A stretch of DNA of 6,511 nucleotides, taken from Burkholderiales bacterium (lineage in GTDB: Bacteria; Pseudomonadota; Gammaproteobacteria; Burkholderiales; Burkholderiaceae_D). The notes beneath the pieces were generated by a model, which had not been told where the DNA came from, did no database searches, and was given only the letters and a program-made list of their open reading frames with translations. Made by a program: the position numbers and the translations under genes. The stretch covers positions 1 through 6,511 of the forward strand of contig JAGWUK010000178.1 in NCBI GenBank assembly GCA_028868455.1. The letters are read 5' to 3'. Below, piece after piece: positions 1 through 6,231 of the stretch (the stretch's first letter is position 1; the number at the start of each line of letters is the position of its first letter).

Positions 1-1
1 A

Positions 2-1783
2 ATACGAGGTCGCGGCAGCGATCCATGAACTCATACCGCCGGCTTCATTAATCCCTTCCTGCAAAATCTGGCCAGCTTTATCTTCGCGGTAGTACATGAC
101 CTGGTCTTTATCGACTGGCTCATACAACTGACCAACCTGGCTGAAAATACCAATCTGACGGAACAAGCCTTCCATACCGAAAGTGCGCGACTCATCCACC
201 ATGATAGGCACGACACGCGGGCCAAGGCTGGCGTCGCGCAGCAAGGTTGTCAAAATGCGGACATACGACGCCGTCGTGGAGATTTCACGACCTTCGGCGG
301 TCGGCTCCAGCATTGCCTGGAAAGCCGACAGCGGCGGCACTACCAATGCTTCGTCAGCCTTCTGACGGCGTTGTGGCAGGTAGCCACCGAGCGCTTTGCG
401 ACGCGCATGCAGATATTGCATTTCCGGCGTGTCGTCGGCTGGCTTATAAAACGGAATGGCTGGCAGATCTGCATCGGAAATCGGTAACTGGAAACGATCG
501 CGCATGGCTTTGATCGCTTCGTCGTCGAGCTTCTTGGTGTTATGTGCCGTATTGCGCGCTTCGCCGGATTTGCCGAAGCCGAAGCCCTTGATACTCTTGG
601 CCAGAATAACGGTAGGCTGACCTTTGTTTTCTTGCGCAACTTTGAACGCTGCATAAATCTTGTGCGGATCATGGCCGCCGCGGGTCAGACGCCAGATGTC
701 GTCATCCGACATTTTGCTGACCATTTCCAGCAGCTTAGGATGTTTGCCAAAAAAGTGTGCACGAACGTAGGCACCATCTTTGGCTTTGTAGTTCTGATAT
801 TCGCCGTCAACGGTTTCCATCATCACTTTTTGCAGAATACCGTCCTTGTCTTTGGCCAGCAATTCGTCCCAGCCGCTGCCCCAGATGACTTTAACGACAT
901 TCCAGCCAGCGCCGCGGAAATCGGATTCCAGTTCCTGAATGATTTTGCCGTTGCCACGTACCGGACCATCCAGACGTTGCAGGTTACAGTTAACCACGAT
1001 GACCAGATTGTCCAGTTGTTCTCTGCCAGCCATGCCGATGGCGCCCATCGATTCCGGTTCGTCCATTTCGCCATCGCCGCAGAAAGCCCAGACTTTCCGT
1101 TTTTCGGTGTCGGCAATGCCACGTGCGTGCAAGTATTTGAGGAAGCGTGCCTGATAGATTGCCATCAGCGGGCCCAGACCCATTGATACGGTCGGGAACT
1201 GCCAGAAATCCGGCATCAGCTTAGGATGCGGATACGAAGACAGGCCCTTACCGTCAACTTCGCGACGGAAATGCAGCAATTGTTCTTCGCTGATTCGTCC
1301 TTCAAGGAAGGCACGCGCATAAATGCCAGGCGAAGAATGCCCCTGGATATATAACAGATCGCCGCCGTGCTCTTCGGTAGGAGCATGCCAGAAATGGTTA
1401 AAGCCGATGCCCAGCATGTTCGCCAGCGAGGCGAAACTGGATAAGTGACCGCCCAGATCGCCATCGAGCCGATTCGCCTTGACCACCATCGCCATCGCAT
1501 TCCAGCGCATCATCGAGCGCAGTTTTTCCTCAATTTCCAGATTGCCCGGGCAATGTTCGCCCATATCGGCCGGGATGGTATTCACATAGGCAGTGTTGCT
1601 GGAAAACGGAATATGTGCGCCACGACGGCGTGCCAGATCAACCATACGCTCCATCAGATAATGGGCACGCTCCGGTCCTTCATTTTCTATCACCGCTTCA
1701 AGTGCATCCAGCCACTCGTTGGTCTCAACTACATCGGGGTCGGCGGCAGCTTGTGCCAGAACCTGGTCTATTTGGGGTGACAT
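2..1783 (-). CDS. aceE: Pyruvate dehydrogenase E1 component (AceE), N-terminal 594 residues, truncated by window edge
   Basis: This is the thiamine diphosphate (ThDP) enzyme that decarboxylates pyruvate and passes the acetyl group to the lipoyl domain of E2 in the cytosolic pyruvate dehydrogenase complex. The frame is open for 594 codons from ATG 1783-1781 to the left edge; the family is close to 890 residues, so about a third is missing. The ThDP/Mg motif is visible: GDG at 236-238, with Asp237, Asn267 and Gln269 spaced exactly as E. coli D230/N260/Q262. Active-site histidines His113, His149 and His414 match E. coli H106, H142 and H407 at a constant offset of 7. The glutamate of 'INE' near 580 is the probable cofactor N1' partner. 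The start is supported by AGGAG seven bases upstream. Transcription diverges from folD. The usual partner aceF would lie beyond the edge. No frameshift is seen. Confidence 0.97.
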   Translation of the reverse strand, partial: MSPQIDQVLAQAAADPDVVETNEWLDALEAVIENEGPERAHYLMERMVDLARRRGAHIPFSSNTAYVNTIPADMGEHCPGNLEIEEKLRSMMRWNAMAMVVKANRLDGDLGGHLSSFASLANMLGIGFNHFWHAPTEEHGGDLLYIQGHSSPGIYARAFLEGRISEEQLLHFRREVDGKGLSSYPHPKLMPDFWQFPTVSMGLGPLMAIYQARFLKYLHARGIADTEKRKVWAFCGDGEMDEPESMGAIGMAGREQLDNLVIVVNCNLQRLDGPVRGNGKIIQELESDFRGAGWNVVKVIWGSGWDELLAKDKDGILQKVMMETVDGEYQNYKAKDGAYVRAHFFGKHPKLLEMVSKMSDDDIWRLTRGGHDPHKIYAAFKVAQENKGQPTVILAKSIKGFGFGKSGEARNTAHNTKKLDDEAIKAMRDRFQLPISDADLPAIPFYKPADDTPEMQYLHARRKALGGYLPQRRQKADEALVVPPLSAFQAMLEPTAEGREISTTASYVRILTTLLRDASLGPRVVPIMVDESRTFGMEGLFRQIGIFSQVGQLYEPVDKDQVMYYREDKAGQILQEGINEAGGMSSWIAAATSY

Positions 1784-1790
1784 CGTCAGT

Positions 1791-1795
1791 CTCCT
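1791..1795 (-). promoter_or_regulatory. Shine-Dalgarno site of aceE
   Basis: On the minus strand the sequence reads AGGAG, then seven bases, then ATG. This is near-ideal spacing and fixes the aceE start. The same bases form one arm of a 9-bp inverted repeat whose other arm lies in the aceE promoter at 1879-1887. Confidence 0.85.
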
Positions 1796-1806
1796 GTTAT
1801 GAACGC

Positions 1807-1816
1807 CTTGATCAAG
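1807..1816. repeat. Perfect 10-bp palindrome in the aceE leader
   Basis: CTTGATCAAG is a perfect palindrome lying between the predicted aceE transcription start and its ribosome site. In the aceE transcript the flanking CGC and GCG could extend it to a six-pair stem with one bulge and a GAUC loop, ending about ten bases before the Shine-Dalgarno. It may be a protein-binding site or a weak hairpin; a 10-bp palindrome can also arise by chance. Confidence 0.4.
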
Positions 1817-1823
1817 CGCGGAA

Positions 1824-1843
1824 AAATTACTGGAAATTACCGG
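1824..1843. repeat. Two tandem 10-bp repeats in the aceE leader
   Basis: AAATTACTGG is followed immediately by AAATTACCGG: two copies matching at 9 of 10 positions with a period of one helical turn. They lie downstream of the predicted aceE start point, between promoter and ribosome site, where a bound repressor could block elongation. The regulator is unknown. Confidence 0.5.
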
Positions 1844-1874
1844 GGTTTGCTGCTCAGATTTTATTAGTGAAAGC

Positions 1875-1903
1875 ATTCTAACAGGAGTTTTTTCATTTTT
1901 CAA
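1875..1903 (-). promoter_or_regulatory. Sigma70-type promoter of aceE
   Basis: On the minus strand, TTGAAA (1903-1898) and TAGAAT (1880-1875) are separated by exactly 17 bases, with one mismatch to consensus in each hexamer's usual form. Transcription should begin near 1868, giving a leader of about 85 bases before the aceE ATG. The match was read by eye. The start site itself is inferred. Confidence 0.7.
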
Positions 1904-1920
1904 ATTGCGGTATTCAATTT
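1902..1920. promoter_or_regulatory. Operator-like inverted repeat overlapping the aceE -35
   Basis: AAATTG, seven bases, then CAATTT form a 19-bp dyad. Its left arm overlaps the aceE -35 hexamer at 1898-1903, a classic repressor position. It does not match the E. coli PdhR box (TTGGT-N3-ACCAA), so I name no regulator. Confidence 0.4.
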
Positions 1921-1938
1921 CATAATGTGATATTTACG

Positions 1939-1949
1939 TTGCATTGCAA
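1939..1949. repeat. Dyad TTGCA-T-TGCAA upstream of the aceE promoter
   Basis: Two 5-bp arms flank a single central base, about 36 bp upstream of the aceE -35. Its first eight bases (TTGCATTG) recur in reverse complement at 2173-2180 upstream of folD. It could be an activator site or a chance dyad. Confidence 0.3.
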
Positions 1950-1992
1950 TATTTTGTGCTCTCCATCTGATTGCCATCCGCACAAGTGATTG

Positions 1993-2002
1993 TTTGCGCA
2001 AA
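1993..2002. repeat. Perfect 10-bp palindrome TTTGCGCAAA
   Basis: This palindrome lies in the middle of the divergent gap, remote from both promoters. It is operator-like in form, but no regulator can be assigned from sequence alone. Confidence 0.3.
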
Positions 2003-2118
2003 ACGCAGGCAAAACTGTGCTGACGACACACCACGAACCAAACCGCGCAAGGCACATAATCAGGTTCAGGAACACCTCTGGGCGATTTTGCGTGCGTCTT
2101 ATGCATGCTTCGATGCAG

Positions 2119-2150
2119 GCTGTATATACTTTGCTTGACTTGAATACAGC
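2119..2150. repeat. Inverted repeat GCTGTAT / ATACAGC, 18-base spacer
   Basis: The 7-bp arms lie at 2119-2125 and 2144-2150. Pairing can alternatively be read as TGTAT plus GATGC (2112-2116) against GCATC (2149-2153), with a four-base bulge in the left arm. No T-run follows, so it is not an intrinsic terminator. It lies about 110 bases upstream of folD and might be an operator or a structured RNA element. Confidence 0.35.
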
Positions 2151-2172
2151 ATCTCTGCCCGATCATCGCCGT

Positions 2173-2215
2173 CAATGCAAGGTCCCCGACGCCAAGGCGA
2201 GAGGCAAAGCAAGGT
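2173..2215. repeat. Direct repeat CAA[T/A]GCAAGGT before the folD -10
   Basis: CAATGCAAGGT (2173-2183) and CAAAGCAAGGT (2205-2215) match at 10 of 11 positions. They are 32 bp apart, about three helical turns, so both would face the same side of the DNA. The second copy lies where the spacer of the folD promoter is expected, nine bases before the -10. Confidence 0.5.
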
Positions 2216-2223
2216 GCATCACT

Positions 2224-2229
2224 TATAAT
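2224..2229 (+). promoter_or_regulatory. Candidate -10 element of folD
   Basis: A perfect TATAAT lies 31 bases before the folD ATG, giving an expected start near 2236 and a leader of about 25 bases. No good -35 hexamer is present 16-18 bases upstream (region 2200-2207), so the promoter may need an activator. The 11-bp direct repeat close upstream is a candidate site for one. Confidence 0.55.
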
Positions 2230-2260
2230 CTGGTCTTGATCCTCTTTTGCTCCCACTATC

Positions 2261-3106
2261 ATGACTGCACAAATCATTAACGGAACCCAACTCTCTCAAC
2301 AAATTCGCGCAGAAGTCACGCAGCGTGCCGCCGCCTTGACTGCACAGGGTAAGCAACCTGGCCTCGCTGTCATTCTGGTTGGCGAAAATCCTGCATCACA
2401 AGTGTATGTACGCAACAAGGTCAAAGCCTGCGAAGATTGTGGCTTTTATTCCTTACTGGAAAAATACGATGCAGATCTGAGCGAAGCCGATTTACTCGCA
2501 CATATTGATCGCTTGAATCATGATCCCAAAATCAACGGCATTCTGGTGCAATTGCCTTTGCCTGCGCATATCAATGCCAACAAGGTTATAGAGGCAATTG
2601 CTGCTGAAAAAGACGTCGATGGATTCCATATCAGTAATGCGGGTTTATTGATGACCGGTCAGCCTTTGTTCCGTCCATGCACACCGTATGGCGTCATGAA
2701 AATGCTGGAGTCGATTAACTATCCGGTGCGTGGCGCCAATGCTGTCGTCGTCGGTGCATCGAATATTGTCGGCAAGCCGCAAGCCATGTTGCTCTTGCAA
2801 GCTGGCGCGACCGTCACCATCTGCAATTCCAAGACGCGCGACCTGGGCGCACATACGCGCAATGCCGATATCCTGGTTGTAGCGACCGGCAAACGCAACA
2901 TAGTGACCGCAGATATGGTCAAACCTGGCGCCGTCGTCATCGATGTCGGTATGAATCGCGATGACGAAGGGAAATTGTGCGGTGACGTCGATTTCCGCCC
3001 AACCAGTGAAGTGGCCGGTTACATCACGCCAGTACCAGGCGGCGTAGGCCCGATGACAATTACCATGTTATTGGTCAATACTATTGAAGCTGCAGAAAGA
3101 AACTAA
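2261..3106 (+). CDS. folD: Bifunctional methylenetetrahydrofolate dehydrogenase / methenyltetrahydrofolate cyclohydrolase
   Basis: FolD interconverts 5,10-methylene-, 5,10-methenyl- and 10-formyl-tetrahydrofolate, normally with NADP, supplying one-carbon units for purine, thymidylate and formyl-Met synthesis in the cytosol. The protein has 281 residues, normal for the family. Tyr49 and catalytic Lys53 sit in the YVxxK segment. Gln97 is in 'VQLPLP' and Asp120 in 'KDVDGF'. The nucleotide-binding loop GASNIVGKP is at 165-173 and the signature PGGVGPMT at 259-266. The N-terminus MTAQIING agrees with the family, fixing this ATG, yet only a pyrimidine-rich stretch precedes it and there is no Shine-Dalgarno. 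It heads a tightly packed run of five genes; prlC starts one base after its stop. Confidence 0.97.
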   Translation: MTAQIINGTQLSQQIRAEVTQRAAALTAQGKQPGLAVILVGENPASQVYVRNKVKACEDCGFYSLLEKYDADLSEADLLAHIDRLNHDPKINGILVQLPLPAHINANKVIEAIAAEKDVDGFHISNAGLLMTGQPLFRPCTPYGVMKMLESINYPVRGANAVVVGASNIVGKPQAMLLLQAGATVTICNSKTRDLGAHTRNADILVVATGKRNIVTADMVKPGAVVIDVGMNRDDEGKLCGDVDFRPTSEVAGYITPVPGGVGPMTITMLLVNTIEAAERN

Positions 3107-3107
3107 T

Positions 3108-5177
3108 ATGACACCATCCAATCCTTTGCTCGACTTTAGCGACTTACCACGATTTGCCGACATTCGAGCAGAACATGTCACGCCTGCCATTAACGCATTG
3201 CTGGAAGAAAACCGCGCTGTGGTTAAGCAACTGGAGCAATTGGATGGAGCAATCAGTTGGGAAAACTTTGTTGATCCGCTCGATAACGTTACAGAAAAAC
3301 TGGGGCGCGCCTGGGGCGTAGTCGGTCATTTGAATGCCGTTGCCGACACACCGGAATTGCGCGCCGCGTATAACGAAAACCAGCCTGCCATTACTGAGTT
3401 CTGGACTGAACTGGGGCAAAATCTGGCTTTGTTTGAAAAATACAAGGCGTTACGCGCACAAGCCGATTTTTCTTCGCTGTCGGAAGCACGGCAAAAAATT
3501 GTTCTGAATGCCATTCGCGATTTTCGCCTGGGCGGTGCTGAGTTACCCGACGATAAAAAGCAGCGTTATGCTGAAATTCAGGAAAAGCAGGCAGCGCTTT
3601 CGACCAAGTTTTCAGAAAATATTCTCGACGCGACCAATCATTACGCTTTGTACGTTGACAGCGCAGAAGAACTGCGCGGCTTGCCAGACGATGTGCTGCA
3701 AGCAGCGAAATTCGCGGCTGAAAAAGACGGCAAAAGCGGCTACAAATTTACACTGCATTTCCCCTCATATTTTCCTCTGCTGCAATATGCAGAAAACCGT
3801 CAGTTGCGCGAAACGATTTATCGCGCTAATGCCACAAAAGCGTCGGAGCTGGGCGAAAAGACAGAATGGGACAACAGCGCCATCATGACTGAGTTGTTGC
3901 AGTTGCGAAAAGAAGAAGCAGAGTTGCTCGGTTACCGCAATTTCGCCGAAGTGTCGCTTGTCAGCAAAATGGCCGAATCCCCGGCACAGGTCAGCCAATT
4001 CCTTGAAGACCTGGCAAAACGTGCGCGCCCGTTTGCAGAAAAAGATCTGGAAGAACTGCGCGCCTTCGCTAAAGAGCAATTGAACATTGAAGAGTTGCAA
4101 GCCTGGGATACCGCCTATGTCTCAGAAAAATTGCGCGAACAACGCTATGCGTTTTCAGAGCAAGACGTCAAACAGTATTTTCCTGAGCAACAAGTCATCA
4201 GCGGTTTGTTCCGTGTTATTCAGACGCTGTTTGCAGTGGAGATTCACGCCGATCAGGCCACCACGTGGCACCCCGACGTCCAGTTTTACAGAATAGAAAA
4301 AGACGGCCAGTTAGTTGGCCAGTTTTATCTCGATCTGTATGCACGCAACGGCAAACGTGGCGGCGCCTGGATGGATGATGCGCGTGGCCGTCGCCGTACT
4401 GCAAACGGTGTACAAACGCCAGTAGCCTATCTGACCTGTAACTTTACTGAGCCAGCCACGGTGGATGGCGTCAAAAAACCTGCGTTGTTTACGCATGATG
4501 AAGTCATCACTTTATTTCATGAGTTTGGTCATGGATTGCATCATTTACTGACAAAAGTGGAAGACTTGTCCGTTTCCGGCATCTCTGGCGTGGAGTGGGA
4601 TGCAGTCGAATTACCTTCGCAATTTATGGAAAATTTTTGCTGGGAATGGGATGTGCTTCAACACATGACTGCCCATGCGGAAACCGGCCAAGCATTGCCG
4701 AGAGCATTGTTCGACAAGATGATTGCTGCAAAGAATTTTCAATCTGGCTTGCAAACCCTGCGTCAGGTGGAGTTCTCTTTATTCGATATGCGCCTGCACG
4801 ATGTTTTCGACCCGGCCTCTGGGCAGACTGTCCAGGACATTCTGACAACGGTCAGAGAGTTGGTATCGGTATTCACGCCGCCAGAATTCAATCGCTTTCA
4901 GCATTCTTTCGGACACATATTTTCAGGCGGTTACGCTGCAGGCTATTACAGCTATAAATGGGCCGAAGTCTTATCGGCCGACGCCTATGCGGCGTTTGAA
5001 GAAAGCGGCCGGCAAGAGGGCAGCAATCTTTCTCGTAGTGCCGGGAAAAAATTTCAGCAAGAGGTGCTGGAGGTAGGCGGATCCAGACCAGCGCTGGCAT
5101 CATTTAAAGCATTCCGCGGACGTGAACCGACCATCGATGCGTTGCTGCGTCATAGCGGTATGAGTATTCAACACTGA
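3108..5177 (+). CDS. prlC: Oligopeptidase A, M3 family zinc metallopeptidase
   Basis: This is a cytosolic zinc endopeptidase that degrades short peptides, including cleaved signal peptides, as E. coli OpdA/PrlC does. The 689 residues are close to the E. coli length of about 680. The zinc site is intact: HEFGH at 471-475 (His471, catalytic Glu472, His475) and the third ligand Glu501 in 'AVELPSQFMEN'. The substrate-binding region at 599-616 has H-S-F-G-H and the glycine/tyrosine-rich GYAAGYYSY. The C-terminus has the usual FRGREP segment. I chose ATG 3108, one base after the folD stop. An in-frame TTG at 3084 would add eight residues inside folD and has no support. The ribosome site is weak, so translation is probably coupled to folD. 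The stop overlaps the next ATG by one base. Confidence 0.96.
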   Translation: MTPSNPLLDFSDLPRFADIRAEHVTPAINALLEENRAVVKQLEQLDGAISWENFVDPLDNVTEKLGRAWGVVGHLNAVADTPELRAAYNENQPAITEFWTELGQNLALFEKYKALRAQADFSSLSEARQKIVLNAIRDFRLGGAELPDDKKQRYAEIQEKQAALSTKFSENILDATNHYALYVDSAEELRGLPDDVLQAAKFAAEKDGKSGYKFTLHFPSYFPLLQYAENRQLRETIYRANATKASELGEKTEWDNSAIMTELLQLRKEEAELLGYRNFAEVSLVSKMAESPAQVSQFLEDLAKRARPFAEKDLEELRAFAKEQLNIEELQAWDTAYVSEKLREQRYAFSEQDVKQYFPEQQVISGLFRVIQTLFAVEIHADQATTWHPDVQFYRIEKDGQLVGQFYLDLYARNGKRGGAWMDDARGRRRTANGVQTPVAYLTCNFTEPATVDGVKKPALFTHDEVITLFHEFGHGLHHLLTKVEDLSVSGISGVEWDAVELPSQFMENFCWEWDVLQHMTAHAETGQALPRALFDKMIAAKNFQSGLQTLRQVEFSLFDMRLHDVFDPASGQTVQDILTTVRELVSVFTPPEFNRFQHSFGHIFSGGYAAGYYSYKWAEVLSADAYAAFEESGRQEGSNLSRSAGKKFQQEVLEVGGSRPALASFKAFRGREPTIDALLRHSGMSIQH

Positions 5178-5803
5178 TGGAGATGACAGTGAAGCGATCG
5201 AGACGCCTGATTACTCTGACAATTTTTTCGACAACTTTGTTCGCTGTAACTGCGCACGCACAATTGTATAAGTGGGTGGGACCGGATGGAAAAATCAATT
5301 ATAGCGACCGCCCTCCTCCTGCCACACAGAAGGTGCTGGAAAAAACATCCCTGCCTGAAACGGCAGCAGGCACCAATTTGCCATTTGATCTCGCCGCGGC
5401 AGTTTCCAAAAACCCGGTAACTTTGTATGCCGCCGACAGTTGCGCACCGTGCAACGATGGACGTAACTTGCTCAAGGCAAATGGCATCCCGTTTTCGGAA
5501 AAATCTGTTTCAACCAATGAAGATATAGAAAAGCTCAAGCAAGTCAGCGGCGATAGCCAGGTGCCATTTTTATTAGTGGGATCTGGAAAATTATTTGGCT
5601 TCAATAGCGAGGAGTGGAAAACGGCATTAAAAAATGCCAACTATCCAGCCACCAACCGCTTGCCGGCAAGCTATCAATATCCACCGGTCGCACCAGCTGC
5701 ACCTGTCGTCGCCAAAGTTCAGGCTAAAGAGAAAAACGACGTAAAACCGCCCGCTCCGCCGCCTGTTAAAAAACCGACCAATGAAAACGGCTTCCGATTC
5801 TGA
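5177..5803 (+). CDS. Secreted DUF4124 / glutaredoxin-like protein
   Basis: This is a probable periplasmic thiol protein; its substrate is unknown. Numbered from ATG 5177 it has 208 residues. A basic n-region (KRSRR), a hydrophobic stretch to about 24 and an AHA-Q site at 28/29 make a signal peptide. Residues 29-48 (QLYKWVGPDG, then NYSDRPP) fit a short DUF4124 domain. Residues 80-155 look like a glutaredoxin fold: strand VTLYAADS, the CAPC motif (Cys89, Cys92) and a 'QVPF' cis-proline loop at 128-131. A proline/lysine-rich tail (169-200) follows. The start is uncertain. ATG 5177 overlaps the prlC stop (TGATG), but GTG 5189, giving MKRSRR, has GGAG six bases upstream and yields a more typical signal peptide. 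The domain calls are from pattern recognition. A cytosolic glutaredoxin is unlikely given the leader. Confidence 0.85.
   Translation: MEMTVKRSRRLITLTIFSTTLFAVTAHAQLYKWVGPDGKINYSDRPPPATQKVLEKTSLPETAAGTNLPFDLAAAVSKNPVTLYAADSCAPCNDGRNLLKANGIPFSEKSVSTNEDIEKLKQVSGDSQVPFLLVGSGKLFGFNSEEWKTALKNANYPATNRLPASYQYPPVAPAAPVVAKVQAKEKNDVKPPAPPPVKKPTNENGFRF
5179..5182 (+). promoter_or_regulatory. Shine-Dalgarno-like GGAG, start-deciding for the glutaredoxin-like gene
   Basis: GGAG lies six bases before GTG 5189 and directly abuts ATG 5183, too close to serve the latter. It lies inside the coding frame if ATG 5177 is used. It favours GTG 5189 as the real start; the TGATG stop/start overlap favours 5177. Confidence 0.45.
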
Positions 5804-5810
5804 ATGACCA

Positions 5811-6230
5811 ATGACACGTATTGATTTTCATAGTAACGTCAGCGACAAGCTTGCTTATGTTTGCAGACTGATACGCAAAGCACATGCTGCCAATTGCAAA
5901 ATGGTGGTGTATCACCGCGAACCGACTGTGTTGAAACGCCTGGATGAAGCACTATGGACATTTTCTGACACCGACTTTCTGCCGCATGTCATGCGACAGA
6001 ATAAATTGGCTGCGATGACGTCCATAGTATTGAGCGACAGCGATCAAATACCATGCCCGCACTATGAATTGCTCATCAATCTCACGTCACGCGCGCCGGA
6101 AAACTTCACCGCTTTTCAACGCATGATAGAAATCATTTCTGCTGACGAGCAGGACAAACTTGCCGGGCGAGAGCGCTACCGGCACTATCAGCAACAAGGG
6201 CATAATCTGACCCACTTCGTAGCGAAATAA
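5811..6230 (+). CDS. holC: DNA polymerase III subunit chi
   Basis: Chi pairs with psi and links the clamp-loader complex of the replicative polymerase to single-strand binding protein. The protein has 139 residues; E. coli HolC has 147. Shared segments are visible: VxxLIRKAHA near 17-26, VVYH at 32-35, RLDEALW at 43-49, DFLPH at 55-59, a 'YELLINL' strand near 84-90, and the C-terminal ARERY-type motif (GRERYRHYQQQGHNL). ATG 5811 is seven bases after the previous stop and has no clear Shine-Dalgarno; an ATG at 5804 in another frame stops after six codons. Translation is probably coupled to the upstream gene. In E. coli holC follows pepA; here it follows the glutaredoxin-like gene. Confidence 0.93.
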   Translation: MTRIDFHSNVSDKLAYVCRLIRKAHAANCKMVVYHREPTVLKRLDEALWTFSDTDFLPHVMRQNKLAAMTSIVLSDSDQIPCPHYELLINLTSRAPENFTAFQRMIEIISADEQDKLAGRERYRHYQQQGHNLTHFVAK

Positions 6231-6231
6231 T

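Larger units (their letters stand above)
1784..2260. other. Divergent aceE/folD control region, no gene supported
   Basis: This 477-base gap separates two divergently transcribed genes. Its left part is AT-rich and holds the aceE promoter and leader; its right end holds the folD -10 element. Open frames crossing it on both strands (about 1990-2280 plus and 1900-2277 minus) run into folD, lack a ribosome site and resemble no protein I know, so I do not call them genes. No convincing rho-independent terminator or recognisable small RNA was found. Several short palindromes and direct repeats are present and are listed separately. Confidence 0.75.

Noticed and set aside
542..1186. Long open frame on the plus strand opposite aceE
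   Set aside because: It is antisense to a clearly conserved gene, has no ribosome site and encodes nothing recognisable; it arises from aceE codon use.
1888..1900. T-rich run as a possible terminator
   Set aside because: No stable GC-rich hairpin precedes it; it lies in the aceE promoter spacer and -35 area.
1950..2230. Possible 6S RNA or other known small RNA
   Set aside because: I looked for a long closing stem with a central bubble and did not find a convincing one on either strand; a covariance-model search would decide.
1900..2280. Open frames on both strands across the divergent gap
   Set aside because: Both extend into folD, lack ribosome sites and family features, and have cysteine/arginine-rich composition typical of non-coding translation.
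2753..2779. FolD nucleotide loop reads GAS instead of GRS
   Set aside because: At first this seemed a lost NADP-contacting arginine, but E. coli FolD, which uses NADP, also has GASNIVG, so it is ordinary variation.
3084..3107. TTG start for prlC inside folD
   Set aside because: It would add eight residues not expected in the family; ATG 3108 gives the normal N-terminus and a one-base gap.
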